Below are positions 1-8,565 of a stretch of 64,000 nt of DNA, one piece after another. The DNA comes from Actinomycetales bacterium. Its GTDB lineage: Bacteria > Actinomycetota > Actinomycetes > Actinomycetales > Cellulomonadaceae. The notes below the pieces were generated by a model. The model did no database searches, had not been told where the DNA came from, and saw only the letters and a list, made by a program, of their open reading frames with translations. A program made the position numbers and the translations under genes. Within the stretch, counting starts at the first letter, position 1. Each line of letters starts with the position of its first letter. Location of the stretch: assembly GCA_020444245.1 (NCBI GenBank), contig JAHLLI010000005.1:62001-126000 (forward strand). The letters are read 5' to 3'.

Positions 1-466
1 CTCGCTCGTCGTGGCGCAGCGCGGTGCCGACCTGCACGCCGAGCGCACCGGTCGGGGCGGACACCGCCTCGGCGAGGCTCATGGGGGCCAGGGCGTCCAT
101 GACGTGGCCCGCGGCCAGCTCGCCGAGCAGGCGTGCCACCTGCTCGAGCGGCGTCGCGGTCCAGCGACCGGTGGCCGGGTCGATGCCGAAGTCGAGGCGG
201 CGGGCGGCGAGCTCCGGGTCGGCGAACCGGTAGCTCACGGTCACCTGGGCGGTGACCTGCTGCAGGTCCGCGGTGCGGGCGTGCGCCACGAGCGGGAGCT
301 CACGGTCGTCGACCGGGACCTCGGACAGCACGGCCGACAGCGGCCGGAACCAGAAGGACAGGCCGGCGGCCGAACGGCGGACGACGCCGCCGGAGGCTTG
401 GACCACGTGGGCGGTCGGGGCGGCGCGCAGGTGCCGCAGGAACGGGTAGCGGGTGATGGTGGCCAT
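1..466 (-). CDS. SPFH/band-7 domain protein (partial, 3' end outside window)
   Basis: Only the first 155 codons are present. Translation from ATG at 466 gives MATITRYPFLRHLRA, followed by a beta-rich segment and then the typical SPFH stretch in which a regulator-like strand (VTAQVTVSYRFADPE) leads into a predicted helix ending near MDALAPMSLAEAV. An AAGGAGGG Shine-Dalgarno lies just upstream of this ATG. SPFH proteins scaffold membrane microdomains. This one lacks an obvious N-terminal membrane helix in the visible part, so it may be a soluble or peripheral member. It is divergent from a NUDIX/winged-helix regulator across an 80-bp gap holding two dyads, which suggests that regulator controls it. 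The family call is by eye from a partial protein; the gene product's job is unknown. Confidence 0.7.
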   Translation of the reverse strand, partial: MATITRYPFLRHLRAAPTAHVVQASGGVVRRSAAGLSFWFRPLSAVLSEVPVDDRELPLVAHARTADLQQVTAQVTVSYRFADPELAARRLDFGIDPATGRWTATPLEQVARLLGELAAGHVMDALAPMSLAEAVSAPTGALGVQVGTALRHDER

Positions 467-482
467 GTGCCCTCCTTGTTTG

Positions 483-533
483 TCGTCATCTCGACGATAA
501 AGGAGATGGTTGTTTCTCGTCAAGGTGACGAGA
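483..533. promoter_or_regulatory. Two related dyads between SPFH and NUDIX genes (candidate NrtR-type operators)
   Basis: Dyad one at 483-497 is TCGTC-atctc-GACGA. Dyad two at 515-533 has 8-bp perfect arms TCTCGTCA / TGACGAGA with a 3-bp centre. Both share the core TCGTCA...GACGA followed by ATAA. One sits 17 bp from the SPFH start and the other 14 bp from the NUDIX start, so each could cover one divergent promoter. Binding by the adjacent NUDIX regulator is inference. Confidence 0.5.
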
Positions 534-546
534 TAAGGTCGGGCTC

Positions 547-1254
547 ATGACCACCGGATCTGGCTATGACCCGGACGAGTACCCCCGGGTGGCGGTGACC
601 GTCGACCTGGTCGTGCTCACCCTGCGCGACGGGGAGCTCTGCGTGCTCCTGGTCGAGCGGGGGGAGGAGCCCTGGCGCGGGGCGCGCGCCCTGCCGGGCG
701 GGTTCGTCCGCCCGGACGAGACGCTGGACGCGGCAGCCGCGCGCGAGCTCGTCGAGGAGACGGGGCTGCGTGACGTGCCGGGCCACCTCGAACAGCTGCG
801 CTCCTACGGCGACCCGGAGCGCGACCCGCGGATGCGGGTGGTCTCGGTCGCCTACCTCGCCCTGGCCCCCGATCTGCCGGAACCCGCGGCCGGCTCCGAC
901 GCCGCGGGCGCGAGCTGGGTGCCGGTGGACCAGGCGTCGGCGGGGCCGCTGGCCTTCGACCACGCGCGGATCCTGGCCGACGGCCTCGAGCGCGCCCGCG
1001 CCAAGCTCGAGTACACCTCGCTCGCCACCGCGTTCTGCCCGCCGGAGTTCACCGTCTCAGACCTGCGTGCGGTCTACGAGGCGGTCTGGGGGCGTCCGCT
1101 GGACCCCCGGAACTTCCACCGCAAGGTGACCGGCACCCCGGGGCTCCTCGCCGACACCGGCCGCACCCGGGCCGAGGGGCGAGGCAGGCCGGCCACCGTC
1201 TACCGCGCCGGGCCTGCGACGGGCCTGCACCCACCGCTGACCCGGGACGGCTAG
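547..1254 (+). CDS. NUDIX hydrolase-like transcriptional regulator (NrtR family architecture)
   Basis: 235 residues with an N-terminal NUDIX fold and a C-terminal winged helix. The NUDIX box is complete: G52, E58 and the R66-E67-L-V-E70-E71-T-G73-L core all fit the G-x5-E-x7-REUxEExGU pattern, so catalytic activity towards an ADP-ribose-like compound is possible; some NrtR proteins have lost it. Residues 150-215 (SDLRAVYEAVWGRPLDPRNF) match the wHTH found in NrtR proteins, which sense ADP-ribose and control NAD-related genes. The start ATG at 547 has AAGG at 535-538. It is divergent from an SPFH gene and directly downstream of a perfect 8-bp-arm dyad. Regulator assignment is strong by architecture; the regulated pathway is not established here. 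Confidence 0.85.
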   Translation: MTTGSGYDPDEYPRVAVTVDLVVLTLRDGELCVLLVERGEEPWRGARALPGGFVRPDETLDAAAARELVEETGLRDVPGHLEQLRSYGDPERDPRMRVVSVAYLALAPDLPEPAAGSDAAGASWVPVDQASAGPLAFDHARILADGLERARAKLEYTSLATAFCPPEFTVSDLRAVYEAVWGRPLDPRNFHRKVTGTPGLLADTGRTRAEGRGRPATVYRAGPATGLHPPLTRDG

Positions 1255-1322
1255 GCCTGCCCGGGCCGGTAGCGTGCGAGGCGCAGCACTGCGAACGCCC
1301 CCACCGCGACCGGAAGGTGCAC

Positions 1323-1970
1323 ATGACCGACCACTTCCCAGCCGAAGCCGTCCTCTTCGACTCCGACGGCGTGCTCGTCGACTCCAAGGAGGCGGGGGAG
1401 CGGGCGTGGGTCACGTGGTCCCGCCGGTACGGCGTCGACCCCGACGTCGTGCTCACCGGGCTGCACGGCCGCCGGTCGCGCGAGACGGTCGCGCTGTACG
1501 TCGCCCCCGAGCTGGCCGAGGCCGCGACGGCGGTGATCGACGGGCTCGAGCTCGACAGCGCGGACGAGACCCGCGGGCTGCCGGGCGCGGCCGCGCTCGT
1601 CGCGTCGATCCCCGACGCGCGGCGCGCCGTGGTGACCTCCGCGCCGCGGGCGCTGGGCGTGGCGCGGCTCGGTGCCGCCGGCGTCCCGGTGCCGGGCGTG
1701 CTCGTCACCTCCGAGGCGGTCGAGCGCGGCAAGCCCGCGCCGGACCCCTACCTCGCGGCGGCGGTCGCGCTCGGGCTGCCGATCGAGCGCTGCCTGGTCT
1801 TCGAGGACTCCGAGCACGGGATCGGCGCGGCCCGCGCCGCGGGCGCCGGGGTGGTCATCGGGGTCGGCGCCTCGGCGCTCGGCCTCGGCTGCGACGCCGT
1901 GGTGCCGGACCTGGCCGCGGCGCGGTGGGTGGGCGACGGGATCGAGATCTCGCGGCGGCTCAGCGGGTGA
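1323..1970 (+). CDS. HAD-superfamily sugar-phosphatase-like hydrolase
   Basis: 215 residues. Motif I is FDSDGVLVDS near residues 12-21 (nucleophile and acid/base aspartates), motif II the TSAP stretch, motif III the lysine of GKPAPDPY, and motif IV VFEDSEHG. This is the pattern of the beta-phosphoglucomutase / 2-deoxyglucose-6-phosphatase branch with a helical cap at about residues 25-90. I prefer the ATG at 1323, preceded by GGAAGG at good spacing, over the GTG at 1317 that would overlap that site. It runs tail-to-tail into the membrane protein gene, overlapping it by 11 bp. The actual phosphorylated substrate cannot be read from the sequence. Confidence 0.85.
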   Translation: MTDHFPAEAVLFDSDGVLVDSKEAGERAWVTWSRRYGVDPDVVLTGLHGRRSRETVALYVAPELAEAATAVIDGLELDSADETRGLPGAAALVASIPDARRAVVTSAPRALGVARLGAAGVPVPGVLVTSEAVERGKPAPDPYLAAAVALGLPIERCLVFEDSEHGIGAARAAGAGVVIGVGASALGLGCDAVVPDLAAARWVGDGIEISRRLSG

Positions 1971-2877
1971 CCTTCCCGAACGCCGCCCCCAGCGGCCTCA
2001 GCAGTGCCGGCCGCACCGCGAACCAGCCCAGCGTCGCCACGGCGAGCACCCCGAGCGCCACGAGCGCGCCCACGGGTGAGGAGTCGTCGCGCGCGCCGAA
2101 CATGTGGTTGAGGTTGCGCACCACGCCCGTGCTCGCGACGAGCCCGACGTGCACCGTCACGAAGGCCACGAACGCGACCATCACCGGGAAGTGGACGGCC
2201 CTGGCGCGATCGAGCGTGAGCACCCGGTCCAGCGCGGTCCTCGCCGGCCACAGGGCGGAGGTGCGCAGCCCGGTGACCGCGGCGAGCGGCGCGAGCACGA
2301 AGACCACCGCCGCGTACCCGAGCATCTGCAGGGCGTTGTAGGCGACCCAGCCGTTCTCGTGCGGCCAGTGCAGCGCGAGGTACTGCACGGCAACCGATGC
2401 GGCGTTCGGCACCACGTCCCAGCTGGTCGGGACCAGCCGCACCCAGCGGCCGGACGCGAGCAGGAGGACGACGTACGTGGCGCCGGTCGCGAGCCACACC
2501 ACGTCCACCGAGACGTGGAACCACTGCTCGAGCGTGACGGTCGCCGGCCGGCGCCCACGGCGTGGTCCGCCGCGCCTGGTCCAGCGCCCGGCGGGGCGCG
2601 GGCTCGTCCGGATCGCCAGGCCGGACCTGACGATCAGCACCATGAGCATCAGGTTGGCGGCATGGAGCGCGGCGGCCCAGGTCGGCGTGCCCTCGAGCGC
2701 GGCGCCGTCGGCCACCCCCGGGTAGCGCGCGACGAACGCCTGGGCCGCCTCGGTGCCCCAGGCCAGCCGGGCGGCCAGGACCGCCAGCGCGAGCGAGACG
2801 ACGCCCGCGGCCGTCAGACGGGCGGCCCGGGGGAACGCCGCGACGCGCGTGCGGGTCGCGGTCAGGGTCTGGGTCAC
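1960..2877 (-). CDS. Cytochrome b/b6-domain (b561-like) integral membrane protein
   Basis: 305 residues with about six hydrophobic segments. Histidines placed inside or at the ends of these segments (LHAANLMLM, WFHVSVDVVWL, and the pair in VHFPVM...VTVHVGL) are suitable as axial ligands of two b-type haems, as in cytochrome b561 or formate-dehydrogenase gamma-type subunits. The linker after the second segment is Arg/Pro/Gly-rich (RPAGRWTRRGG), as in cytoplasmic loops. It probably passes electrons between the quinone pool and a partner that is not encoded next to it. The last codons overlap the end of the HAD gene on the other strand. The gene is 40 bp downstream of the FAD oxidoreductase cluster reading in the opposite order, so a link to that cluster is uncertain. 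Confidence 0.65.
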   Translation of the reverse strand: MTQTLTATRTRVAAFPRAARLTAAGVVSLALAVLAARLAWGTEAAQAFVARYPGVADGAALEGTPTWAAALHAANLMLMVLIVRSGLAIRTSPRPAGRWTRRGGPRRGRRPATVTLEQWFHVSVDVVWLATGATYVVLLLASGRWVRLVPTSWDVVPNAASVAVQYLALHWPHENGWVAYNALQMLGYAAVVFVLAPLAAVTGLRTSALWPARTALDRVLTLDRARAVHFPVMVAFVAFVTVHVGLVASTGVVRNLNHMFGARDDSSPVGALVALGVLAVATLGWFAVRPALLRPLGAAFGKVTR

Positions 2878-2917
2878 CGGGTGCTCCTCGGGTGTGCCGG
2901 GTGGGGATGCTGCGCGG

Positions 2918-4099
2918 TCAACGGATCTTCGACGCCCCCACGTAGGGGTACTTCGAGAGCAGCGGCGAGCCCTCCTCGTACCGGGAGAACCGGAACGTCT
3001 CCGCAGGGACGTCGGGCACCGAGCTCGTGCCGTCCAGGATCAGGTCGGCCATCAGGCGTCCGACCGCCGGGGCGATCTTGAAGCCGTGCCCGGAGAAACC
3101 GGCCGCGACGTAGAGCCCGTTGATCGGCGTCGCCGAGATGATCGGGTTCCAGTCCGGGGTGACGTCGATCATGCCGGTCGACGTGGTCTTCACGCTCGGG
3201 TCCTCGATGCCGGGGAAGCGGTGCATCGCCTTCTCGGCGCACCGCTCGATCGCCGCGTCCTCGGCGTGGCTGGGGAAGCGGTCCGGGTCGGGGATCGGGC
3301 GCTCGAAGCCCCCGCTGTCGCCGAACAGCAGCTCGTGGCCGCGCTGGTGCACGTACTGCTTGGAGACCATGTCGGAGAACACCGGCCGGGCCCCCAGGTC
3401 CTGACCGGGGTCGATCAGCACCTCCTGGACCAGGTACGGCGTGATCGGCAGGTCGATGCCCAGCGGCGCGAGCAGCGGGACCGACCATGCGCTCGCCGCC
3501 ACCACCACCGTCGGCGTGGCGAGCGTCGTGCCGTCCGCGAGCGTGACGCCGGTGACGCGCCCGCCGCTCACCTCGACCGACGCGACAGCGGTGCCCTGGG
3601 TGATCGACGCGCCGAGGCGCCGGGCCGCGCCGGCGAAGGCGTGCGCCGTCGCGTAGCCGTCGGCGTACCCGCCGCGGGGCTCGTAGGCGAACGAGGCGAA
3701 GTCGTCCAGGTGGGCGACCGGCCACAGTGCTGCGGCCTCGGCGTGGCCGATCTCGCCGGTGTCGATCCCGAGCGTCTGCTGGGCGGCGACGCTGGCCCGG
3801 AAGGGTGCGAGGTTGTCCTCGCCGATCCCGACCAGGTAGCCGACCTGCTCGAAGTCGACCGACGCGCCGAGGATCTCCTCGGCGTGCTGGAAGACCTCGA
3901 GGCTCTCCCGGGCGAGCGCGGCGACCTCGGGCACGCCGTAGTGGCACCGCACGATCCCGGCCGACCGGCCGGTGCCGCCGGAGCCGATCGCGTCGCGGTC
4001 CAGGACCGTCACGTCGGCGGTCCCGCGGGAGGCCAGGGCGTAGGCGATCGAGGTGCCCTCGACCCCCGCGCCGACGATGACCACGTCTGGGCTGCTCAT
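2918..4099 (-). CDS. FAD-dependent amine/amino-acid oxidoreductase (DAO/DadA family)
   Basis: 393 residues. The N-terminal dinucleotide-binding motif VVIVGAGVEGTSIAYALASRG is followed by a GGTGRSAGIVRCHYG segment typical of D-amino-acid-oxidase, sarcosine and dimethylglycine dehydrogenase relatives. Near the C-terminus, GLYVAAGFSGHGFKIAPAVG is the usual FAD-closing motif of that family. The start at 4099 has GGAGAGGAG upstream. It is the last gene of an operon with an ornithine-cyclodeaminase-like gene and both ETF subunits, so electrons from substrate oxidation probably go to ETF and not to O2. The substrate is unknown; an N-alkyl amino acid or an amine is plausible. Confidence 0.8.
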   Translation of the reverse strand: MSSPDVVIVGAGVEGTSIAYALASRGTADVTVLDRDAIGSGGTGRSAGIVRCHYGVPEVAALARESLEVFQHAEEILGASVDFEQVGYLVGIGEDNLAPFRASVAAQQTLGIDTGEIGHAEAAALWPVAHLDDFASFAYEPRGGYADGYATAHAFAGAARRLGASITQGTAVASVEVSGGRVTGVTLADGTTLATPTVVVAASAWSVPLLAPLGIDLPITPYLVQEVLIDPGQDLGARPVFSDMVSKQYVHQRGHELLFGDSGGFERPIPDPDRFPSHAEDAAIERCAEKAMHRFPGIEDPSVKTTSTGMIDVTPDWNPIISATPINGLYVAAGFSGHGFKIAPAVGRLMADLILDGTSSVPDVPAETFRFSRYEEGSPLLSKYPYVGASKIR

Positions 4100-4125
4100 G
4101 GTGTCTCCTCTCCGGTGCTCGTCGG

Positions 4126-5256
4126 TCAGGCCAGGGCCGGGCTGTCCCAGAGCAGGAGCTCGGTGCCGATGTTCTTCTGCACCGCGTTGGCGTAGACGCG
4201 GCTCGCCCAGGCGATGTCCTCGATCGGCATCCCGCCGACCCCGAGGATGCGGACCTGCTCCGGCGCGGGCGTGCGCGCGGCGGTGCCGCGCACCAGGTCG
4301 GCCAGGTCGGTGACCGTGGCGGGGTCGAGCTTGCCCTCGGTGACCAGGTCCCACATCTGGCAGCCGGCCAGTCCGATGAGCTCCCAGGTCGGGTAGGGGT
4401 ACTCCTCGGCCCAGGTGGAGTACAGCCCCGAGTTGTCGACGACGTTGTAGGACCGCTCCAGCAGGAAGTCCGTGTCGAACTTCGAGAAGCCGACCACGGA
4501 GACGAACGCGCCGGGCTTGAGCCACTCCTCCTTGAGGTAGGGGTAGTTCGCCGACCCGGCGGGGGAGGACGTGCCGACGTTGATGACGTCGGTGTCCGTC
4601 ACGCACTCCTCGACGCTGTCGACGACGTAGACCTCGAGCTGGGGGAACGTCTCCTTGGTCCAGCGCTGGAACTCGTCGAGCGAGGCCTGGCCGCGGCCAA
4701 GGACCTTCACGGTCGTCAGGGTGGGCCGCGCGGCGACGAACGCCTCCAGGCCCGTGCGGCCCATGACACCCGGGCCGATGATCCCGGCGACCGTCGCGTC
4801 CGGGCTGGCCAGGTACCGCGCGCCGACGCCCGGCACCGCGCCCGTGCGGTAGGCCGACAGCAGGTTCGCCGACATCACCATGAGCGGCGCACCGGTGTCC
4901 TTGTCGTTCAGGGTGAACATCAGGATCGAGCGGGGCTGACCCTTCTCCCGGTTCGCGACGTTCGAGCCGTACCACTTCATGCCGGCGAGGTCGAAGGGGC
5001 CGCCGAGGTAGGCGGGCATCGCCATGAACCGGCGGTCGGGCCCGTCCACGGGCATGTTCGGGAACGGCGAGGTCTCGGGGAAGGTGACCATCGCACCGTG
5101 CGAGTTGCCGTCGGCGCCGGCCATCCGGTAGTCGCCCGCGCCGAGGCAGGCGAACATCTCCTCCATCGCGTCGACGCAGGCGGGCATGTCGGTCACACCG
5201 GCCGCGATGGCGTCCGGTTCGCTGAGGTAGCGGAAGGTGATCTGGGTCTGCGACAT
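4126..5256 (-). CDS. Ornithine cyclodeaminase / mu-crystallin family protein
   Basis: 376 residues. A Rossmann segment (ATVAGIIGPGVMGRTGLEAF, about residues 152-171) follows the substrate half with the family-typical KWYGSNVANREKG and SAYRTGAVPGVGARYLA motifs. Members bind NAD(P) and act as cyclodeaminases, imine reductases or amino-acid dehydrogenases. The start ATG at 5256 has AAGGAGCC upstream. It lies between the ETF alpha gene and the FAD oxidoreductase gene in one operon. Proteins of this length beside a DAO-type gene are sometimes labelled tyramine oxidase subunit B in public annotation; I cannot verify that here and treat it only as a hint that the two proteins act on the same nitrogen compound. 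Confidence 0.8.
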   Translation of the reverse strand: MSQTQITFRYLSEPDAIAAGVTDMPACVDAMEEMFACLGAGDYRMAGADGNSHGAMVTFPETSPFPNMPVDGPDRRFMAMPAYLGGPFDLAGMKWYGSNVANREKGQPRSILMFTLNDKDTGAPLMVMSANLLSAYRTGAVPGVGARYLASPDATVAGIIGPGVMGRTGLEAFVAARPTLTTVKVLGRGQASLDEFQRWTKETFPQLEVYVVDSVEECVTDTDVINVGTSSPAGSANYPYLKEEWLKPGAFVSVVGFSKFDTDFLLERSYNVVDNSGLYSTWAEEYPYPTWELIGLAGCQMWDLVTEGKLDPATVTDLADLVRGTAARTPAPEQVRILGVGGMPIEDIAWASRVYANAVQKNIGTELLLWDSPALA

Positions 5257-5320
5257 CGTGGGCTCCTTGTCGGGCGTGCGGGTCTGCGGGCGGTCGGGAC
5301 GGGCGGTCGGTCGGCTGGTC

Positions 5321-6265
5321 TCAGCAGTGGACGGGTTGGGCCTTGCGGACGGCGGCCACGGCGTCGGCCAGCACGGTGTGCAGGTCGCCGACGATGCCGA
5401 GGTCGCAGGCGCGGAAGATCGGCGCGTCGGGGTCGGTGTTGATCGCCACGACCTGCTTGGCGGCGACCATCCCGGCCAGGTGCTGGACCGCGCCCGAGAT
5501 GCCGGCCGCGATGTACACCTCCGGCGCGACGCTCACGCCGGTCTGCCCAACCTGGCGCTCCGGGCTCGCCCAGCCCTGGTCGACGGCCACCCGGGACGAC
5601 CCGACGGCAGCGCCGATCAGACCGGCGAACTCCTCGATGAGGCTGAAGTCCCCGTCGGTGCCGCGACCTCCGGAGACGACGACGGCGGCCTCGGTGAGCC
5701 GCGGGCCGGCGCCCGCCGCCTTGGGCGCGGCCGCGACCACCACCGGTTCGTGCGGGGCCGGCGTCAGGTCGAGCTCCAGCCGGCGCACGCCGGGTGTTCG
5801 CGGCGTCGGCGGCGGGACCTGGACCCCTGCCGAGACGGCGGTGACCACCGACGCCTTCGGGAGCTCGGTCGTCAGGTGCCACGTCGCGGTGAACGCCGTC
5901 GACGTGACGACCAGGCCGGGACCGCCGACCGCGATGCTGTCCGCCCCGACGCTCAACGGCCGTCCCAGTCGCAGCGCGAGCCGGGCGGCCACCTCGTTGC
6001 CGGCCCGGGTCGACGGCGCGAGCACCGCGTCGTCGGGCCCGACGAGCGCGGCGAGGGCCGCCACCCACGGGCCGCTCGGGCCGTCGGGTGCCAGGTCCGC
6101 CCAGGCGAGGTGGCTCGCCCCGGCAGCACCGAGCGCTGCGACGCGGTCGCGGTCGGGTGCCGAGCCCAGCAGGCAGGTCACCTCGTCGACGGCCGCGGCG
6201 AGCCGCACCAGGATCAGGTCGGCCTCGGCGGTCGAGTCGAGCTGGTCGAGCAGGACGGCGATCAT
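5321..6265 (-). CDS. etfA: Electron transfer flavoprotein, alpha subunit
   Basis: 314 residues. The C-terminal FAD domain carries the ETF-alpha signature: SGGRGTDGDFSLIEEFA at about 198-214, YIAAGISGAVQHLAGM, then AINTDPDAPIFRACDLGIVGD. The shorter N-terminal domain has low similarity, as usual. The start ATG at 6265 overlaps the stop of the ETF beta gene by 4 bp (ATGA), so the two subunits are translationally coupled. It accepts electrons from a dehydrogenase, here probably the FAD oxidoreductase encoded two genes downstream, and would hand them to ETF:quinone oxidoreductase. No gene for that enzyme is present in the window. Confidence 0.92.
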   Translation of the reverse strand: MIAVLLDQLDSTAEADLILVRLAAAVDEVTCLLGSAPDRDRVAALGAAGASHLAWADLAPDGPSGPWVAALAALVGPDDAVLAPSTRAGNEVAARLALRLGRPLSVGADSIAVGGPGLVVTSTAFTATWHLTTELPKASVVTAVSAGVQVPPPTPRTPGVRRLELDLTPAPHEPVVVAAAPKAAGAGPRLTEAAVVVSGGRGTDGDFSLIEEFAGLIGAAVGSSRVAVDQGWASPERQVGQTGVSVAPEVYIAAGISGAVQHLAGMVAAKQVVAINTDPDAPIFRACDLGIVGDLHTVLADAVAAVRKAQPVHC

Positions 6266-7044
6266 CGGTCCACCTCCAGCAGGGAACGTCCGGCGAGCAG
6301 CTCCAGGAGGGCCGCGGCGCCGGAGCCGTCGGAGTCGGTGACGATCCGCGCCGGCGGACGCGGATCGGCCTCGACCGCGGACACGGTGCGGGTGCCCGGG
6401 GCGGTGCTCGGGGTCCCGAGGCCCAGCTCGCTGAGCCCCACCTCGCGCACCGGTCGGCGCCGGGCCGCGAGGATGGCCTTGAACGACGGGTACGTCGGTT
6501 CGCCGGACAGATCGGTCACCGAGACCACCGCGGGCAGCGGGGCGACGAGGGTGCGGCGGGCGTCGGGGTCGTCGCGCTGGATCGTCACGCGCCCCCCGTC
6601 CAGCTCGACCGCCGCCGCGTGACCCGCGCAGGCCCAGCCGAGCAGGTCGGCCACCAGCACCGGGACCACCCCGGAGCCGCCGTCCGTCGACGACATCCCG
6701 CAGACCACGAGGTCCGCGTCGCCGACGGAGCGGACGGCTGCCGCTAGCACGGCCGCTGTGGTGAGGACGTCGGCCCCGGCGAGCGCCTCGTCGCTGACCA
6801 CGATGCCCTCGTCGGCGCCCATCTGCAGCGCCCGGGTCACGGCGGCCCTGGCGCCCCGTGGGCCCATGGTCACCGCGACGACGCGCTCGCGGGCCCGTCG
6901 CAGCCGCACTGCCTGGTCGACGGCGTACTCGTCGAGCCCGGAGAGCGTCCCCGCCCCGGCCTCGCGGTCGACCCTCAGGTCGGCCGCGAGGACCACGGGG
7001 TCCGCGGGGTCGGGCACGTGCTTGACGCAGACCACGATCGTCAT
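6262..7044 (-). CDS. etfB: Electron transfer flavoprotein, beta subunit
   Basis: 260 residues. It starts IVVCVKHVPDP, then SGLDEYAVDQAVRLR, and has the AMP-binding/partner loop region VTMGPRGARAAVTRALQMGADEGIVV followed by DLVVCGMSSTDGGSGVVPVLVADLLGW, all typical of ETF beta/FixA. The start ATG at 7044 lies 7 bp after the permease stop, with GAGG overlapping that stop. It is the second gene of the permease-ETF-oxidoreductase operon. A dedicated ETF pair beside a substrate permease suggests a private electron route for one catabolic dehydrogenase and not the fatty-acid oxidation ETF. Confidence 0.92.
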   Translation of the reverse strand: MTIVVCVKHVPDPADPVVLAADLRVDREAGAGTLSGLDEYAVDQAVRLRRARERVVAVTMGPRGARAAVTRALQMGADEGIVVSDEALAGADVLTTAAVLAAAVRSVGDADLVVCGMSSTDGGSGVVPVLVADLLGWACAGHAAAVELDGGRVTIQRDDPDARRTLVAPLPAVVSVTDLSGEPTYPSFKAILAARRRPVREVGLSELGLGTPSTAPGTRTVSAVEADPRPPARIVTDSDGSGAAALLELLAGRSLLEVDR

Positions 7045-7051
7045 GGCGACC

Positions 7052-8539
7052 TCAGACCGCGATCGCTTCGATGATGCCGGCGTACGTCTCCGGCCTCGAG
7101 CGCCGCAGCAGGCCGCCCTGCACGAGGCCGACGACCAGCGCGAGCGGCACCAGCGACAGGATGGCGATCGACAGGCCCCAGCCGTCGCCCCCGACCAGCA
7201 TCGGGAAGTAGGCGACGATCGTCGCGCACACCCCGAGCAGGCCGACCGCGGCGAGGATCGGGGCGACCGTCGACTTCCAGACGCTGCGCTCCTCGTTCGG
7301 GAACCGCCGGAAGTACATGACGACCGCGACCGATGTCAGCCCCATCAGCACGACGATCGCGATCGTCGCCAGACCGGAGGACCAGGTGAAGCCCTGCATC
7401 ACGGGGTCGAGGCCGATCACCGCGAAGGTCACGATGAGCAGCGCCGCGACGGCCGTCTGCGTGATGGAGGACACGTGCGGCGAGGCGTGCTTGGTGTGCA
7501 CCAGGCTCAGCGGCGACGGCAGCACCTGCACCTTGCCCATCACGTGCTGGTAGCGCGTGAGCACGTTGTGGAACGACAGCACGCACGCGAACAGCGAGGT
7601 CAGCAGCAGGGTCTCGATCGCGATGCCGCCGACCGGGCCGAGGTAGTTCGCCGCGGTGTCGTGGATCATGCTCCCGGCGTTCGCGAGCGCGTAGTCGCCG
7701 ACCTGGGTGGGGCCCCACGCCATGACCAGTGCCCAGCCGGCGAACGTGTAGAACAGGCCGATGACGATCACGGCGACGTAGGTCGCGCGGGGGATGGTCT
7801 TCTGCGGGTCCTTCGCCTCGTCGCGGAAGATCGCGGTGGACTCGAAGCCGATGAAGCCGGCGAAGGCGAGCATGAGGCCGACGCCGGGGGAGCCGGAGAC
7901 GATGTTCGAGGGCGCGAACGGGGCGAGGGACAGGCCCTCGGCGCCGCCCTGCAGGATCACGGCGACCGAGAGCACCAGGGTGATGCCGATCTCGGCGACG
8001 AGCAGCACTCCGAGCACCTTCGAGCTGAGCTCGATGTTGCGGTACCCGAGGTAGCCGACCACCGCGATCGTGGCCAGGGAGTAGATCCACCAGGGCACCT
8101 CGGGGGCGCCGACGAGGGTGGTCAGGTACAGGTTGAGGCTGAAGCCGATGTAGAAGTACACGGCCAGCTGGACGGCGGTGTAGGTGAGCAGGGCCAGCCA
8201 TGCGGCACCCAGGCCCAGCGCGCGGTTCATGCCGTAGCCGACGTAGGTGAAGAAGGCGCCGGGGCGAGGGACCGACCGGGCCATGGCGGCGAGCCCGACG
8301 GAGAAGAGCAGCAGCACGACGCCGGAGATCGCGTACAGGCTGGGGAACCCCACCCCGTTGCCCAGCGCGATGCCCAGGGGTGCGGCGCCGCCGATGACGG
8401 TGAGGGGCGCGGCGGCCGCGACGACCATGAACACGATGGAGCCGACGCCGAGCTGTCCGCTCAGCGATCGGCCGGTGACGTCCGGGGACGTGGAGGGGAG
8501 AACACCACCCGAGGTGGCCGTGCCTTGTGTGGTAGCCAT
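7052..8539 (-). CDS. APC-superfamily amino acid/amine permease
   Basis: 495 residues with about 12 hydrophobic segments. The first membrane segment (GVGSIVFMVVAAAAPLTVIGG) carries the helix break typical of APC transporters. GFIGFESTAIFRDEAKDPQKTIPRA around residues 225-250 is the well-known family motif, in which the Glu in FE-S/T and the EAKDP loop are conserved. It heads an operon with ETF, an ornithine-cyclodeaminase-like protein and an FAD oxidoreductase and so most likely imports their substrate. A 7-bp-arm dyad overlaps its ribosome-binding site, which suggests control by the TetR protein encoded just upstream. Confidence 0.88.
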   Translation of the reverse strand: MATTQGTATSGGVLPSTSPDVTGRSLSGQLGVGSIVFMVVAAAAPLTVIGGAAPLGIALGNGVGFPSLYAISGVVLLLFSVGLAAMARSVPRPGAFFTYVGYGMNRALGLGAAWLALLTYTAVQLAVYFYIGFSLNLYLTTLVGAPEVPWWIYSLATIAVVGYLGYRNIELSSKVLGVLLVAEIGITLVLSVAVILQGGAEGLSLAPFAPSNIVSGSPGVGLMLAFAGFIGFESTAIFRDEAKDPQKTIPRATYVAVIVIGLFYTFAGWALVMAWGPTQVGDYALANAGSMIHDTAANYLGPVGGIAIETLLLTSLFACVLSFHNVLTRYQHVMGKVQVLPSPLSLVHTKHASPHVSSITQTAVAALLIVTFAVIGLDPVMQGFTWSSGLATIAIVVLMGLTSVAVVMYFRRFPNEERSVWKSTVAPILAAVGLLGVCATIVAYFPMLVGGDGWGLSIAILSLVPLALVVGLVQGGLLRRSRPETYAGIIEAIAV

Positions 8540-8547
8540 GCCCGGTT

Positions 8548-8565
8548 ATTCTCCGGGTGGAGAAT
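8548..8565. promoter_or_regulatory. Dyad overlapping the permease ribosome-binding region (candidate TetR operator)
   Basis: Perfect arms ATTCTCC / GGAGAAT separated by 4 bp, 9 bp upstream of the permease ATG on the minus strand. The GGAGAA of one arm is also the best Shine-Dalgarno for that gene. It could act as an operator or as an RNA hairpin hiding the ribosome site. Confidence 0.4.

Noticed and set aside
1317-1322. GTG at 1317 as start of the HAD gene
   Set aside because: It overlaps the GGAAGG ribosome site that is ideally placed for the ATG at 1323.
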